Shown in pieces: positions 50,058 to 59,726 of a stretch of DNA of 64,000 bases (positions are counted from its first letter, which is position 1; the number at the start of each line of letters is the position of its first letter). This stretch comes from Prochlorococcus sp. AG-347-K17 (GTDB lineage Bacteria > Cyanobacteriota > Cyanobacteriia > PCC-6307 > Cyanobiaceae), in contig QCCE01000002.1 in the NCBI GenBank assembly GCA_003281385.1, positions 1 to 64,000 of the forward strand. Direction: 5' to 3'. The position numbers and the translations under genes are program-made. The notes beneath the pieces are model-generated. The model ran no database searches. It was not told where the DNA came from and saw only the letters and a list, made by a program, of their open reading frames with translations.

Positions 50058-50627
50058 TTAACTCATTATTATATTTCTAATTTCTTTAAATTCTTTTCTA
50101 TCCGCAGTTTTGCATAATTCAAAAATTATTGATTCAGTTGTTGTTAAGATCGCCCCACTTTTAGTCATTCTTTGTAATGCTATTTCATGATCTACCCTAT
50201 TTCGACTTCCCATGGCATCTGATATGAGAATAACTTCAAATCCTGTTTGTAAACAATCTAAGACTGTTTGTTGAATACAAATATGCGTTTCGATCCCACA
50301 AACTATCAAATTACTAATTTTCTTATCTTTAAGTTCTTTTAAAAATTCTTCTAATTTAGCAAGGCTAAATCCCATTTTTTCAAATTTTCTAAATCCATTT
50401 TTGGGCAATAATTCAGGTATCGTTGCACCCAATTTGAATGGGTTCTGTTCAGATAAAAAAATGTTTTCTTCTAAAATCTGGTAGGCATCTATTAGCTTTT
50501 TGATGTTTTTGGTTATTGAATCCTTTTTAAATATTGCTCTTATAATTTTTTCCTGAACATCTATGATTAGTAAAGCATTCACTTTTGGTGATAGTTGGTC
50601 AGAAGATTTTTCATGCCCCTTCATCAT
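50058..50627 (-). CDS. Isochorismatase-family cysteine hydrolase
   Basis: The 189-residue protein has the family triad layout. The nucleophile-side Asp is in LLIIDVQEKI near residue 23, the Lys region FEKMGFSLAKL follows, and the cysteine lies in VCGIETHICIQQTV (about 127-140). The GxETxxC pattern is typical of YcaC/isochorismatase hydrolases, which act on amides or isochorismate-like ethers; the substrate cannot be inferred. It is divergent from the fur gene across 114 bases. Confidence 0.87.
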   Translation of the reverse strand: MMKGHEKSSDQLSPKVNALLIIDVQEKIIRAIFKKDSITKNIKKLIDAYQILEENIFLSEQNPFKLGATIPELLPKNGFRKFEKMGFSLAKLEEFLKELKDKKISNLIVCGIETHICIQQTVLDCLQTGFEVILISDAMGSRNRVDHEIALQRMTKSGAILTTTESIIFELCKTADRKEFKEIRNIIMS

Positions 50628-50741
50628 TTGTATTTAAAGATATATTCAACATAGTATTTTGAACAACTTTAGTAAACATTTTAATTCAAAAAGTTGTTTT
50701 ACTCTCATCTAGAGTTATTATTGAGAATAGCCGTGGGTTAA

Positions 50742-51197
50742 TTGTTGTCATTATCCTCTCAATACAATGTCATCACATCTCCTCTTGGAGACGGTTTACA
50801 TAAAGATGGGAAGAGGTTAACTCCTCAAAGGCTTAAGGTTCTTAATTTATTTGAAAATATTGGTTCTGGAAAGCATCTCAGTGCTGAAGAGGTTCATGAA
50901 AATTTAGTTAAATCAAGCTCTAAAGTTTCACTTGCAACAATTTATAGAACTTTAAGACTTTTAGTACAAATGGGTTTGCTTCATGAATTAGAACTCAGTG
51001 AGGGCGGACACAGATATGAATTGCTTAGTAACGATACACCGGACCATCATCATTTGATTTGTATTAGGTGTGGAAGAACAGAAGAATTCGAAAATGAAGA
51101 GGTTTTAGAAGCAGGCAAAGTTGCAGCAAAAGTTAATGGGTTTAAACTAATTGAATCATCTTTAAATGTAAGAGCTATATGTCCTAATTGCATTTAG
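50742..51197 (+). CDS. fur: Fur-family metalloregulator
   Basis: The 151-residue protein is a Fur-family repressor. It has a DNA-binding winged helix (about 24-85, with RLTPQR, HLSAEEVHENL and SLATIYRTLRLL), a His cluster HHH at 102-104, and two CxxC pairs (C107/C110 and C147/C150) for a structural zinc. The winged helix looks closest to cyanobacterial FurA, though PerR or another paralogue cannot be excluded. The start is TTG at 50742 or 50745: an in-frame stop at 50739-50741 excludes a longer form and no ATG precedes the HTH. Confidence 0.93.
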   Translation: MLSLSSQYNVITSPLGDGLHKDGKRLTPQRLKVLNLFENIGSGKHLSAEEVHENLVKSSSKVSLATIYRTLRLLVQMGLLHELELSEGGHRYELLSNDTPDHHHLICIRCGRTEEFENEEVLEAGKVAAKVNGFKLIESSLNVRAICPNCI

Positions 51198-51203
51198 AAG
51201 ATC

Positions 51204-52136
51204 TTAACTTAAAGTCCCTCCGCAACTTGATCCTGCACCTGCAGTACAGGCAAAACAATGTTCTTTTACAGCTACCCTGTAGTCAAAAGTAAATGACTCA
51301 TCCAAAAGATCAAAAAGTGTCTTTGGTCCTTTATTCTCTCGGAAATTTATCTGTTGATTAAAGTCACAATCATAAATTTCTCCAAGCCAATTTACACTAA
51401 TAGTTTTTTTGCACATAAGATTTTCTAAATTATTTTCATTAAAATTTTCTTTTAGTAATTTGTAATAAATATTAAGTTTCCCTTCTCTTCTTAGAGATTC
51501 CTCATATCTATTTATTGGCATATTAGTTATTGTGTATAAGTTATTAAAAACAATATTATATTTTTCGAATAGTATTTTTTTATAATCTTTTTCCAATTTT
51601 TTCTGAGAAGGTGGAAGAATTGGGCTTACAGGATTGTAAACAAGATTTAATTGCAACTCATGTTCTTTCTTTCCATAGCCTAGATCATTAAGAATTTTTA
51701 TAGCTTTAATACTTTTTTCAAAAACTCCTAGACCCCTTTGGAACTCAACATTATCTTTTTCATAACATGGTAGCGAAGCAGTAACTATTACTTTATTCTT
51801 TGCAAGAAATTGAGGAAGATCTTCATAACCTTCTTCAAAGAAAATTGTTAAATTACATCTATCAATAATATCAACTTGTTTTGTGCTCAAACTAGCTATT
51901 AGGTTTTTAAATTCTGGGTGAAGTTCTGGCGCGCCACCTGTTATATCTAAAGTCTTGATTTTGTACTTATCAATTATTTTTGGAATAAGAGATATGATTT
52001 CATTTGACATCTGTTCTGTCCTTAGGGGACTTGAATTGACGTGACAATGCTTACAAGCCTGGTTGCATTTATAACCTATATTAATTTGCAATGTTTCTAT
52101 AGGTTCTTTATATATTGAGGGGAATTTTTCTTTCAT
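51204..52136 (-). CDS. arsS: Arsenosugar synthesis radical SAM protein ArsS-like
   Basis: The 310-residue protein is a radical SAM enzyme: the 4Fe-4S cysteines are C24, C28 and C31 in KCNQACKHC. It has the LDITGGAPELHPEF segment and an ArsS-typical C-terminus with CDFNQQ and a Cys-rich CFACTAGAGSSCGGTL that may bind further clusters. ArsS members are linked to arsenosugar formation after ArsM methylates arsenic. No arsM lies in this window. Its stop is seven bases from the convergent fur gene; regulation by it is not shown. Confidence 0.87.
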   Translation of the reverse strand: MKEKFPSIYKEPIETLQINIGYKCNQACKHCHVNSSPLRTEQMSNEIISLIPKIIDKYKIKTLDITGGAPELHPEFKNLIASLSTKQVDIIDRCNLTIFFEEGYEDLPQFLAKNKVIVTASLPCYEKDNVEFQRGLGVFEKSIKAIKILNDLGYGKKEHELQLNLVYNPVSPILPPSQKKLEKDYKKILFEKYNIVFNNLYTITNMPINRYEESLRREGKLNIYYKLLKENFNENNLENLMCKKTISVNWLGEIYDCDFNQQINFRENKGPKTLFDLLDESFTFDYRVAVKEHCFACTAGAGSSCGGTLS

Positions 52137-52174
52137 ATATATAATTTATAAATTTTCATTCGAAAAATAAAAAG

Positions 52175-53395
52175 TCAACTATTTTTTTTAAAGTTTGATC
52201 TCTTATTAGCAAGTTCAATAAACCAACTTATGTATTCTTTGGGACCATTTTTAAAAACCATGTCAAACTTCAAGTTGTCATATAGATCACTGATCCCTAT
52301 TAAACCAGTTTTTTTTGTAGAGGGTCTTTCAACTTCACCTGAACTACTGTCTACAAAAATTATTTTATTCTTAATCCCAAATTCATTACCTAATATTTGT
52401 ATTAATTCTAGAAAAGACCTGTCACTTCCTCCTCTTAAATAACTTTTTGCATCATTATTTTGTTTTGATGTGACTGTGTCACCAACTCCTACAATCAAAG
52501 GCATATCTTCTTTTTGAATAGTTCTTTTGCATAAATCAATTTTTTCCGTAACAGAATTTGGAGAGTTTCTAAAATTAAAATTTCTTCCAAAAGGAGCTTT
52601 ACCAGTTTTATCCGCAATAAATTTATTTAAAAGAAATAAAACTCCAGAATCTTTAACTGCTCCTTTAATAAGTAATTGTATGTCTGTTGATCCGATATCA
52701 TCTTGAGAAGAAAGTTTAATTATTTCTCTACCTTTTTTATTACCTAAATTTGGTGAAATATGAAGGAAAAATGAGTTTCTGAGGCCTTCTGATTCAGCTT
52801 TTAAGATGATTTCATTCATCATTTTTTCAAAACTAATTTGAATAAGCTTTCTTTTATCAGGATCTTTGCGAACTAAATCAAATAGACTATTGAAATTAAT
52901 CGTTGGCGAGAAGCGTGTTTCACATATTGATTTTACTCCGTGAAAATTGATATCATCTTGGCTAAGTTCAGGAAAAATATTCTTAACTATATAATTAAAT
53001 TTTGGTCTTATTAAACTAGGTACTTTAGATAAAAAACTTAGTTCTTTTTTTGAGACTCCTTCAAAACTTATTTCACCATTACTATCTTGATACTCTACTC
53101 CACAGGCAGCTAAACCTCTTAAATATAGTTCTTTGTTTTTAGGCTCAGTAGTGCTGCTTAAACTCCTCTCTATTATTCTGTTAACTCCTCTTGGACCTTC
53201 ATGTTCCCCGCAAGTTAATACAAAGAATTCCTCTGCAAATTCTTTCACTGCATAGATATATTTTGATTCTAATTCTCTAGTCATTGGATCTTTAACTAAA
53301 GGGATACAAACTCCGTCAATGTCTTGAATAAATAAGATATTTTTAGATGAAATTAATTGTTCTTGTTCATTTAAGTTACTTGCCATATATTCCAT
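52175..53395 (-). CDS. stpA: StpA-like glucosylglycerol-phosphate phosphatase family protein
   Basis: The 406-residue protein resembles Synechocystis StpA/GgpP. Shared patterns are FIQDIDGVCIPLVKDPMTRELE (HAD-type motif I with D25-x-D27), FVLTCGEHEGPRGVNRIIE and a later GVGDTVTSKQNND acidic motif. StpA removes phosphate from glucosylglycerol-phosphate in compatible-solute synthesis. High-light Prochlorococcus are thought to use sucrose and glucosylglycerate, so the actual substrate may differ. A start at 53386 (second ATG) is also possible. The GpsA-like gene is divergent across 165 bases. Confidence 0.85.
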   Translation of the reverse strand: MEYMASNLNEQEQLISSKNILFIQDIDGVCIPLVKDPMTRELESKYIYAVKEFAEEFFVLTCGEHEGPRGVNRIIERSLSSTTEPKNKELYLRGLAACGVEYQDSNGEISFEGVSKKELSFLSKVPSLIRPKFNYIVKNIFPELSQDDINFHGVKSICETRFSPTINFNSLFDLVRKDPDKRKLIQISFEKMMNEIILKAESEGLRNSFFLHISPNLGNKKGREIIKLSSQDDIGSTDIQLLIKGAVKDSGVLFLLNKFIADKTGKAPFGRNFNFRNSPNSVTEKIDLCKRTIQKEDMPLIVGVGDTVTSKQNNDAKSYLRGGSDRSFLELIQILGNEFGIKNKIIFVDSSSGEVERPSTKKTGLIGISDLYDNLKFDMVFKNGPKEYISWFIELANKRSNFKKNS

Positions 53396-53520
53396 ATTTA
53401 TAATTATTTTTCTTTTAATTTAATTTCCACTTTCTCAGAAATTATAAATTAAAAAACTCAATATTTTCAATAAATAATTTGCTATGGTCAAAAATTGCTT
53501 TAATGTAGAAAAATGTTGGT

Positions 53521-53571
53521 ATGGGAAAGAAATTAAAAAAATTATCAAGAGTTTCCAAAAATGAAGAATAA
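53521..53571 (+). CDS. Possible 16-codon upstream ORF
   Basis: ATG at 53521 opens a frame MGKKLKKLSRVSKNEE that stops at 53569-53571, so it overlaps the first codons of the GpsA-like gene (ATG 53561) in another frame. It has no clear ribosome site. It could attenuate or couple translation, or be chance. Confidence 0.2.
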   Translation: MGKKLKKLSRVSKNEE

Positions 53572-55069
53572 TTTCGTAGAAAACATCAAAGATGAAAAAT
53601 ATTTTTATTCATTGATTGAAAATATAGAGAATAGCAAAGTTGGATTTTACAGTGTTGGTTTATATCCTGCATCACTAGCATACAACTGTGCTATGCATGG
53701 AAATTCAAATAATATTCTCTTGGCTCCTAGGGAATATAGAGATTTGTTAGGTGCTTTCTCAAATGATGTTATTTCTGATATGGATAATGAGATTATTGAA
53801 AAGATTAAGAGAATGGGCAATTATTCTTCAGAGGGAAAAATAAAGTCTTTTGATCTAAAAGATCTTCTCTTGAAATGTGAGATAGTTATTCTTGCTGCAA
53901 ATAGTAATCACATACAAGATGATGTTAAAAATGCTTTAGAACTCAGAAAAAATTTAAAAAGAGAAAATGTGGTTCTTGGCTGTCTAGTCGGTTCTTTTTG
54001 TATTGATAATAAAAATAAAAACCCTTTTATTCTTTGTAATAAATATCCAAATTTAGCTTTTTTTACAGGATTCCATCGTCACGGAGCGTTACGAAATCCT
54101 AATGATAGTTTTACTGCAAATTTCTGCCATCCTAATGCCCTCACAGCATTAATAGGAGCACGCATTTTGAATCAATTATCACCGAAAATTCAAGTTTCTC
54201 CTGGAGTTCACAATATTGAATGTCAATATATAAAATCAATAAAAAATATCTCATCAATATTTGCTGGTTATGTAAATAACTTTCATTACGATAAGCCAGG
54301 AATGCTGCCTACCATTAATACGATTTTGTTAACTCAATGTTTAGATCAGGCAGCATCAGTATCAATAAAAGTTAGAAAAGAAAATAAATTAGAGAATAAA
54401 TATCTTTCATTAAAAGAACTTGGTTATGGCGAAGAAATAATTAGTGCAAGAGAAATAATTAATGATAAATTTTGTGAAAAAGGAGATTATACTTTTTCTC
54501 AATTAAATGCTGTTAAAGCTGATGTATTAGGGAGTATGACTCTACCAACTGAAGGAAAACCAACGAGGAATTTTCAAGCAGGACAAGTTTTATCAGATAT
54601 GCTTTTGCAACTCAAAAGATGTCCAAAAGATGAATCAGAATTTGTAAATTGGTGTAATAAATCCTCTCTCAGTCAAGGAGGTTTAGAAGGTCTAAAATCT
54701 TTAAAATTTTGGCCAGACATTTATAAAGAATTCAAAATCAAAAATAACAATTGTTCAATGATTAATCTGATTTATTTATGCTTTAATGCTAATGCAGAAG
54801 AAAAAAAAGAAATTTATAAGGTTTTAATTAGTTCAGAAGAAATCACTAATTTTTGCCAAGAATCTGTGAAATCTGAATTATCTTTCGAACTAAAAGAAAA
54901 ATTAAAAGGAGATTATCTTTTTAATGATATTGAAAACTTTTATAAGAAATTATTTATTGAAAAAAAGCAAAACGCTTTTAAAAAAAATAAATATAGTAAT
55001 CAAATTTCTAAAAAAAATCCTAGCTATATCAATGTATTGAAAATTATTAATAAATATTTTAATAATTGA
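53561..55069 (+). CDS. GpsA-like dehydrogenase-family protein, function unknown
   Basis: The 502-residue protein has an N-terminal nucleotide-binding-like strand VGFYSVGLYPASLAYNCAMHG (27-47) and a central segment KNISSIFAGYVNN (228-240). The latter resembles the KN-(I/V)-x-A-I-A-x-G motif of NAD-dependent glycerol-3-phosphate dehydrogenase (GpsA). The Gly-rich loop is degenerate, so cofactor use is uncertain. The long C-terminal third is Lys/Asn-rich and not typical of GpsA. Next to an StpA-like phosphatase, a role in a glycerol-phosphate or sugar-glycerol pathway is possible, but that is inference. Confidence 0.65.
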   Translation: MKNNFVENIKDEKYFYSLIENIENSKVGFYSVGLYPASLAYNCAMHGNSNNILLAPREYRDLLGAFSNDVISDMDNEIIEKIKRMGNYSSEGKIKSFDLKDLLLKCEIVILAANSNHIQDDVKNALELRKNLKRENVVLGCLVGSFCIDNKNKNPFILCNKYPNLAFFTGFHRHGALRNPNDSFTANFCHPNALTALIGARILNQLSPKIQVSPGVHNIECQYIKSIKNISSIFAGYVNNFHYDKPGMLPTINTILLTQCLDQAASVSIKVRKENKLENKYLSLKELGYGEEIISAREIINDKFCEKGDYTFSQLNAVKADVLGSMTLPTEGKPTRNFQAGQVLSDMLLQLKRCPKDESEFVNWCNKSSLSQGGLEGLKSLKFWPDIYKEFKIKNNNCSMINLIYLCFNANAEEKKEIYKVLISSEEITNFCQESVKSELSFELKEKLKGDYLFNDIENFYKKLFIEKKQNAFKKNKYSNQISKKNPSYINVLKIINKYFNN

Positions 55070-55119
55070 TAATTTTCTTAATTTGCTAGGAAGCGAAGTT
55101 CTTAATTTATTTACGAATC

Positions 55120-55821
55120 TTGATTGCAGGGTTAGAATTATTATGGTTTAAAAGGTTTTTTTTGAAAAAGGAATTAACACATCGTTCACATGAACTTAAA
55201 GCACTTGGTTGGAATCAAGAAGACTTAACAAGATACGAAGATTTATGGGACTACAGTCAAAGATGGGGATTAATAAATTTAGAAAGAGAAGACAGACAGT
55301 TTTTAAAGAAGGCAGAAAAGTTACTCCCAAAGATCCAAAATAAAAAGATATCCGTTAAAAAAACTATTGAAGAAAAATCTTATTATCTATGGTTAAATTT
55401 TTACCTCGATGAAATTAATATTTTTAGTAATTCTAATCTTCCAAAAAATAAATATGGTGTTTGGACACTCTTAATTGAAGAGGAAATAAAACTTCTTAAG
55501 GAATTACAACCAGTTATGGGTCTTCCAGATACTTTAAAAGCCAAGAATCTATTCGAAAATAGAAAAGAGCTTATAAATAAAGCTTTTAGCGAATTTGATG
55601 CTAAGAACAATGATACGGGTTTCAATTTTGATGAGGTTCTTATCAAGTCTGAAAAAAATGTAAGTAAAAATTGGAAATCAATTACTGAAAAAGATCCTGA
55701 GGCTAATAAAAAATTCCCCATAATTGATTTTGCAAATATTGAGAAACTTAGATCTGCAATAAAAGAAGATTTGAGTTCATATATGAAAGATAATTACCCC
55801 TCATTAAAAAAGGATTTATAA
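55120..55821 (+). CDS. Conserved picocyanobacterial hypothetical protein
   Basis: No family is recognised for this 233-residue soluble protein. It is Lys/Glu/Leu-rich, mostly helical, with Trp-rich segments near the N-terminus (LWFKRFF, GWNQEDLTRYEDLWDYSQRWG) and a mixed-charge C-terminus. It begins 51 bases after the GpsA-like gene. The start is TTG at 55120 or slightly later. The following gap to metY (69 bases) has a T-rich tract at its start. Confidence 0.65.
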   Translation: MIAGLELLWFKRFFLKKELTHRSHELKALGWNQEDLTRYEDLWDYSQRWGLINLEREDRQFLKKAEKLLPKIQNKKISVKKTIEEKSYYLWLNFYLDEINIFSNSNLPKNKYGVWTLLIEEEIKLLKELQPVMGLPDTLKAKNLFENRKELINKAFSEFDAKNNDTGFNFDEVLIKSEKNVSKNWKSITEKDPEANKKFPIIDFANIEKLRSAIKEDLSSYMKDNYPSLKKDL

Positions 55822-55875
55822 ATATTTATCTTTTTTTTTTATTTTTGGTACTTTTTTAAGTTAAATAGATAATAG

Positions 55876-57217
<1,342 letters not shown>

Positions 57218-57219
<2 letters not shown>

Positions 57220-57226
57220 GAAAGGA
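57218..57226 (+). promoter_or_regulatory. Strong ribosome binding site of metA
   Basis: AGGAAAGGAG, ending six bases before the TTG at 57233, is the best Shine-Dalgarno sequence seen in the window. It supports the TTG as the true metA start. Confidence 0.75.
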
Positions 57227-57232
57227 GATTTA

Positions 57233-58123
57233 TTGGCTTTAATAATTCCTAGTAACTATCACAAGATTAGTGATGTTGAGAAAAATCATATATCTTGGAT
57301 CGAACCAGAATTGGCAAAAAGACAAGATATACGTCCACTTAGGATTGGTATTTTAAATATCATGCCTCTAGGCAAGCAGTATGAATTTAACTTGCTACAT
57401 CCACTAGGTTTATCTCCCCTTCAAATTGAGCCAGTTTGGATAAAGCTTGAAACTCACTCTTATAAAACATGGGATCTTAATCACCTAAATAATTTGTACA
57501 TAACTTGGGAAGAAGCAAATGATCCAGAACCACTAGATGGAATCATTATTACTGGAGCACCTATTGAGCACTTAGCCTTTGAGGAGGTTAAGTATTGGGA
57601 TGAATTTGTGAGGATTGTAAATGAAGCTAGAACTTCTTGTGCGAGTACTCTTGGATTATGTTGGGCTGGCTTTGCGCTGGCTTATCTCGCAGGGGTTGAT
57701 AAGCAAGTTTTTGATAGGAAATTATTCGGGGTATTCCCTTTAAAAAGTCTTGTTCCTGGACACCCTTTGATGGGTACACAAGATGATGAATTTATTTGTC
57801 CTCAAAGTAGATTTGCTGGATTACCAGATTTGGAAATGGAGAAGGCCCAAAAAGAAGGCAAATTGAATTTGTTGGCTTATGGAGAAAACGTTGGATATAC
57901 AATATTTGAATCTAATGATCAAAAACAACTTATGCATTTAGGTCATCCTGAATATACGGTGCATAGAATTATTAGTGAAATTGAAAGAGACAAAGAAAAG
58001 GGAGATGTTCCTCCACCTGAAAATTTTGATCTAAATAGTTCAAAAACCGCTTGGAGATCTCATAGGAATTTGCTTTTTCAGCAATGGCTATGGTTTTGTT
58101 ATCAACAAGTTAGTCTTAATTAA
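57233..58123 (+). CDS. metA: Homoserine O-acyltransferase (acetyl-CoA type predicted)
   Basis: MetA acylates homoserine for methionine synthesis. The 296-residue protein has the ITGAPIEHLAFEEV segment (106-119), the catalytic C143 in STLGLCWAGFALAYLAG, and H238/E240 in LGHPEY. Residue E112 corresponds to the position that is Glu in acetyl-CoA-using MetA (for example Bacillus) and Gly in succinyl-CoA-using E. coli MetA. So acetyl-CoA use is predicted, in agreement with the neighbouring O-acetylhomoserine sulfhydrylase. Translation starts at a TTG with a strong ribosome site. Confidence 0.95.
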   Translation: MALIIPSNYHKISDVEKNHISWIEPELAKRQDIRPLRIGILNIMPLGKQYEFNLLHPLGLSPLQIEPVWIKLETHSYKTWDLNHLNNLYITWEEANDPEPLDGIIITGAPIEHLAFEEVKYWDEFVRIVNEARTSCASTLGLCWAGFALAYLAGVDKQVFDRKLFGVFPLKSLVPGHPLMGTQDDEFICPQSRFAGLPDLEMEKAQKEGKLNLLAYGENVGYTIFESNDQKQLMHLGHPEYTVHRIISEIERDKEKGDVPPPENFDLNSSKTAWRSHRNLLFQQWLWFCYQQVSLN

Positions 58124-58129
58124 CTTTTT

Positions 58130-59695
58130 TCAATGAGCGCTTTCTATACCCCCTAGTCTTTCAAATAAGTTAAGACTTTCTTTGTTTAATCCTACAATTT
58201 CAACTTTAGAACCACCATTCTGGAATTTTCTAATAATTTGCTCAAGTGCAACAACGCCACTTTGATCCCAAATATGAGCTGAAGACATATCAATCACAAT
58301 ATTTTCTGGATGTTCATGAATATCGAATCCTTGTAAAAAATAAATTTTACTTACAAAAAATAATTGCCCTTTTACTTTGTAGGTAATTAAATTATTTTCT
58401 TTTGCTCTTGAGACAGTTATAACTTTTGCAACTTTTCTGCTGAAAAGAATTGCAGCTAATGCAACTCCTGCAATAACTCCAAGTGCAAGATTATGAGGTT
58501 TTGTAAGCATAGTAACTGCAAAAGTCATGAGCATGACTGCAGTATCGCTTTTAGGTATCTTTCTAATATTTTTTAATCCATTTGTATCTGCTGTACTTAT
58601 TGCGATCGTTATCATGATTGCTACTAAAGCAGCCATCGGTATTGCTCCAATCCAAGACTTCAAGAGGATGATCATAATTAGTAGAGATATACCTGAGGAG
58701 AGGGTTGATAATCTAGATTTACCACCATTCTCAGTATTCATTACAGATTGCCCAACTAAGGCACATCCAGCCATCCCACCAAATAAAGATGCCACAATAT
58801 TTGCGATCCCCTGTCCTCTCGCTTCTTTATTTTTATTAGAACTTGTATCAGTTACATCGTCTAAAATGTCTTGAGTTAAAAAGGTTTCCATTAAACCCAC
58901 AAGAGATATTGCTAGTGAGGTAGGTAAAATTATCCCTAATGTTTCAAGATTAAAAGGTACTTTCCCATTTTCTATTGATCCAAAAGGAAGAGAAATACTT
59001 GGTAAGCCATCAGGTAATTTACCTAAATCGCTAACTGTTGGGACATCTAGATTAAATAATATGCTTATTAGAGTGATTACTACTATCGCTATAAGTTGAG
59101 ATGGGATTACTTTTGTGATTTTTGGAAGCCCATAGATAATTACTAATCCTAGGATTACAAGGATCCAAACTACTGGAATCTGAGAGTTAACTGGATATTG
59201 ACTTATAGTTTGATCAACTAATCCTTTCGATTCTTTAATACCTATCCCTAACTGAGGTAGTTGTGCTTGAAATATTAAAAGTGCTAGTGCATTTACAAAT
59301 CCACTTAATACTCCTGTTGGTACGAATCGCATTTGGTAGGCAAGTCTTAGATATCCCCAAAGAATTTGGAATATTCCAGTTAGTATTCCAGCTGCAATAA
59401 GATATGGGACTCCTAATCCAGGAGCTTGTGATTCTCCATAAGCAACAAGTCCAGTCATCAAAAGAGCTGTTGAACCTGTGGCTGAAGTGATCATACCCCT
59501 TCTTCCTCCAACAATCGCAATTGTTATGGATAAACAAAATGCACCAAAAAGGCCAACTTTAGGATCCACACCAGCTATACCTGAAAAAGCAATTGCTTCT
59601 GGGATCATTGCAAAAGCAACAACTAAACCAGAGAGAATATTTGATTTTGGATCGTCTAACCAATTCTTAGATAAATATCTTGAGAAATTTGACAT
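58130..59695 (-). CDS. SulP-family anion transporter with STAS domain (BicA-like)
   Basis: The 521-residue membrane protein has a SulP transporter core: the N-terminal GLVVAFAMIPEAIAFSGIAGVDPKVGLFGAF (the family signature), GMAGCALVGQSVMNTENGGKSRLSTLSSG, and a C-terminal STAS domain (about 420-515) with VIDMSSAHIWDQSG and VGLNKESLNLFERLGG. Members move sulfate, bicarbonate or other anions. In cyanobacteria BicA is a sodium-dependent bicarbonate carrier; this protein is a reasonable BicA-like candidate, but substrate is not set by sequence. Its stop lies six bases from the convergent metA. Confidence 0.88.
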   Translation of the reverse strand: MSNFSRYLSKNWLDDPKSNILSGLVVAFAMIPEAIAFSGIAGVDPKVGLFGAFCLSITIAIVGGRRGMITSATGSTALLMTGLVAYGESQAPGLGVPYLIAAGILTGIFQILWGYLRLAYQMRFVPTGVLSGFVNALALLIFQAQLPQLGIGIKESKGLVDQTISQYPVNSQIPVVWILVILGLVIIYGLPKITKVIPSQLIAIVVITLISILFNLDVPTVSDLGKLPDGLPSISLPFGSIENGKVPFNLETLGIILPTSLAISLVGLMETFLTQDILDDVTDTSSNKNKEARGQGIANIVASLFGGMAGCALVGQSVMNTENGGKSRLSTLSSGISLLIMIILLKSWIGAIPMAALVAIMITIAISTADTNGLKNIRKIPKSDTAVMLMTFAVTMLTKPHNLALGVIAGVALAAILFSRKVAKVITVSRAKENNLITYKVKGQLFFVSKIYFLQGFDIHEHPENIVIDMSSAHIWDQSGVVALEQIIRKFQNGGSKVEIVGLNKESLNLFERLGGIESAH

Positions 59696-59726
59696 TTTAA
59701 GTTTTCTTTATAATTAAGAAGTTACC

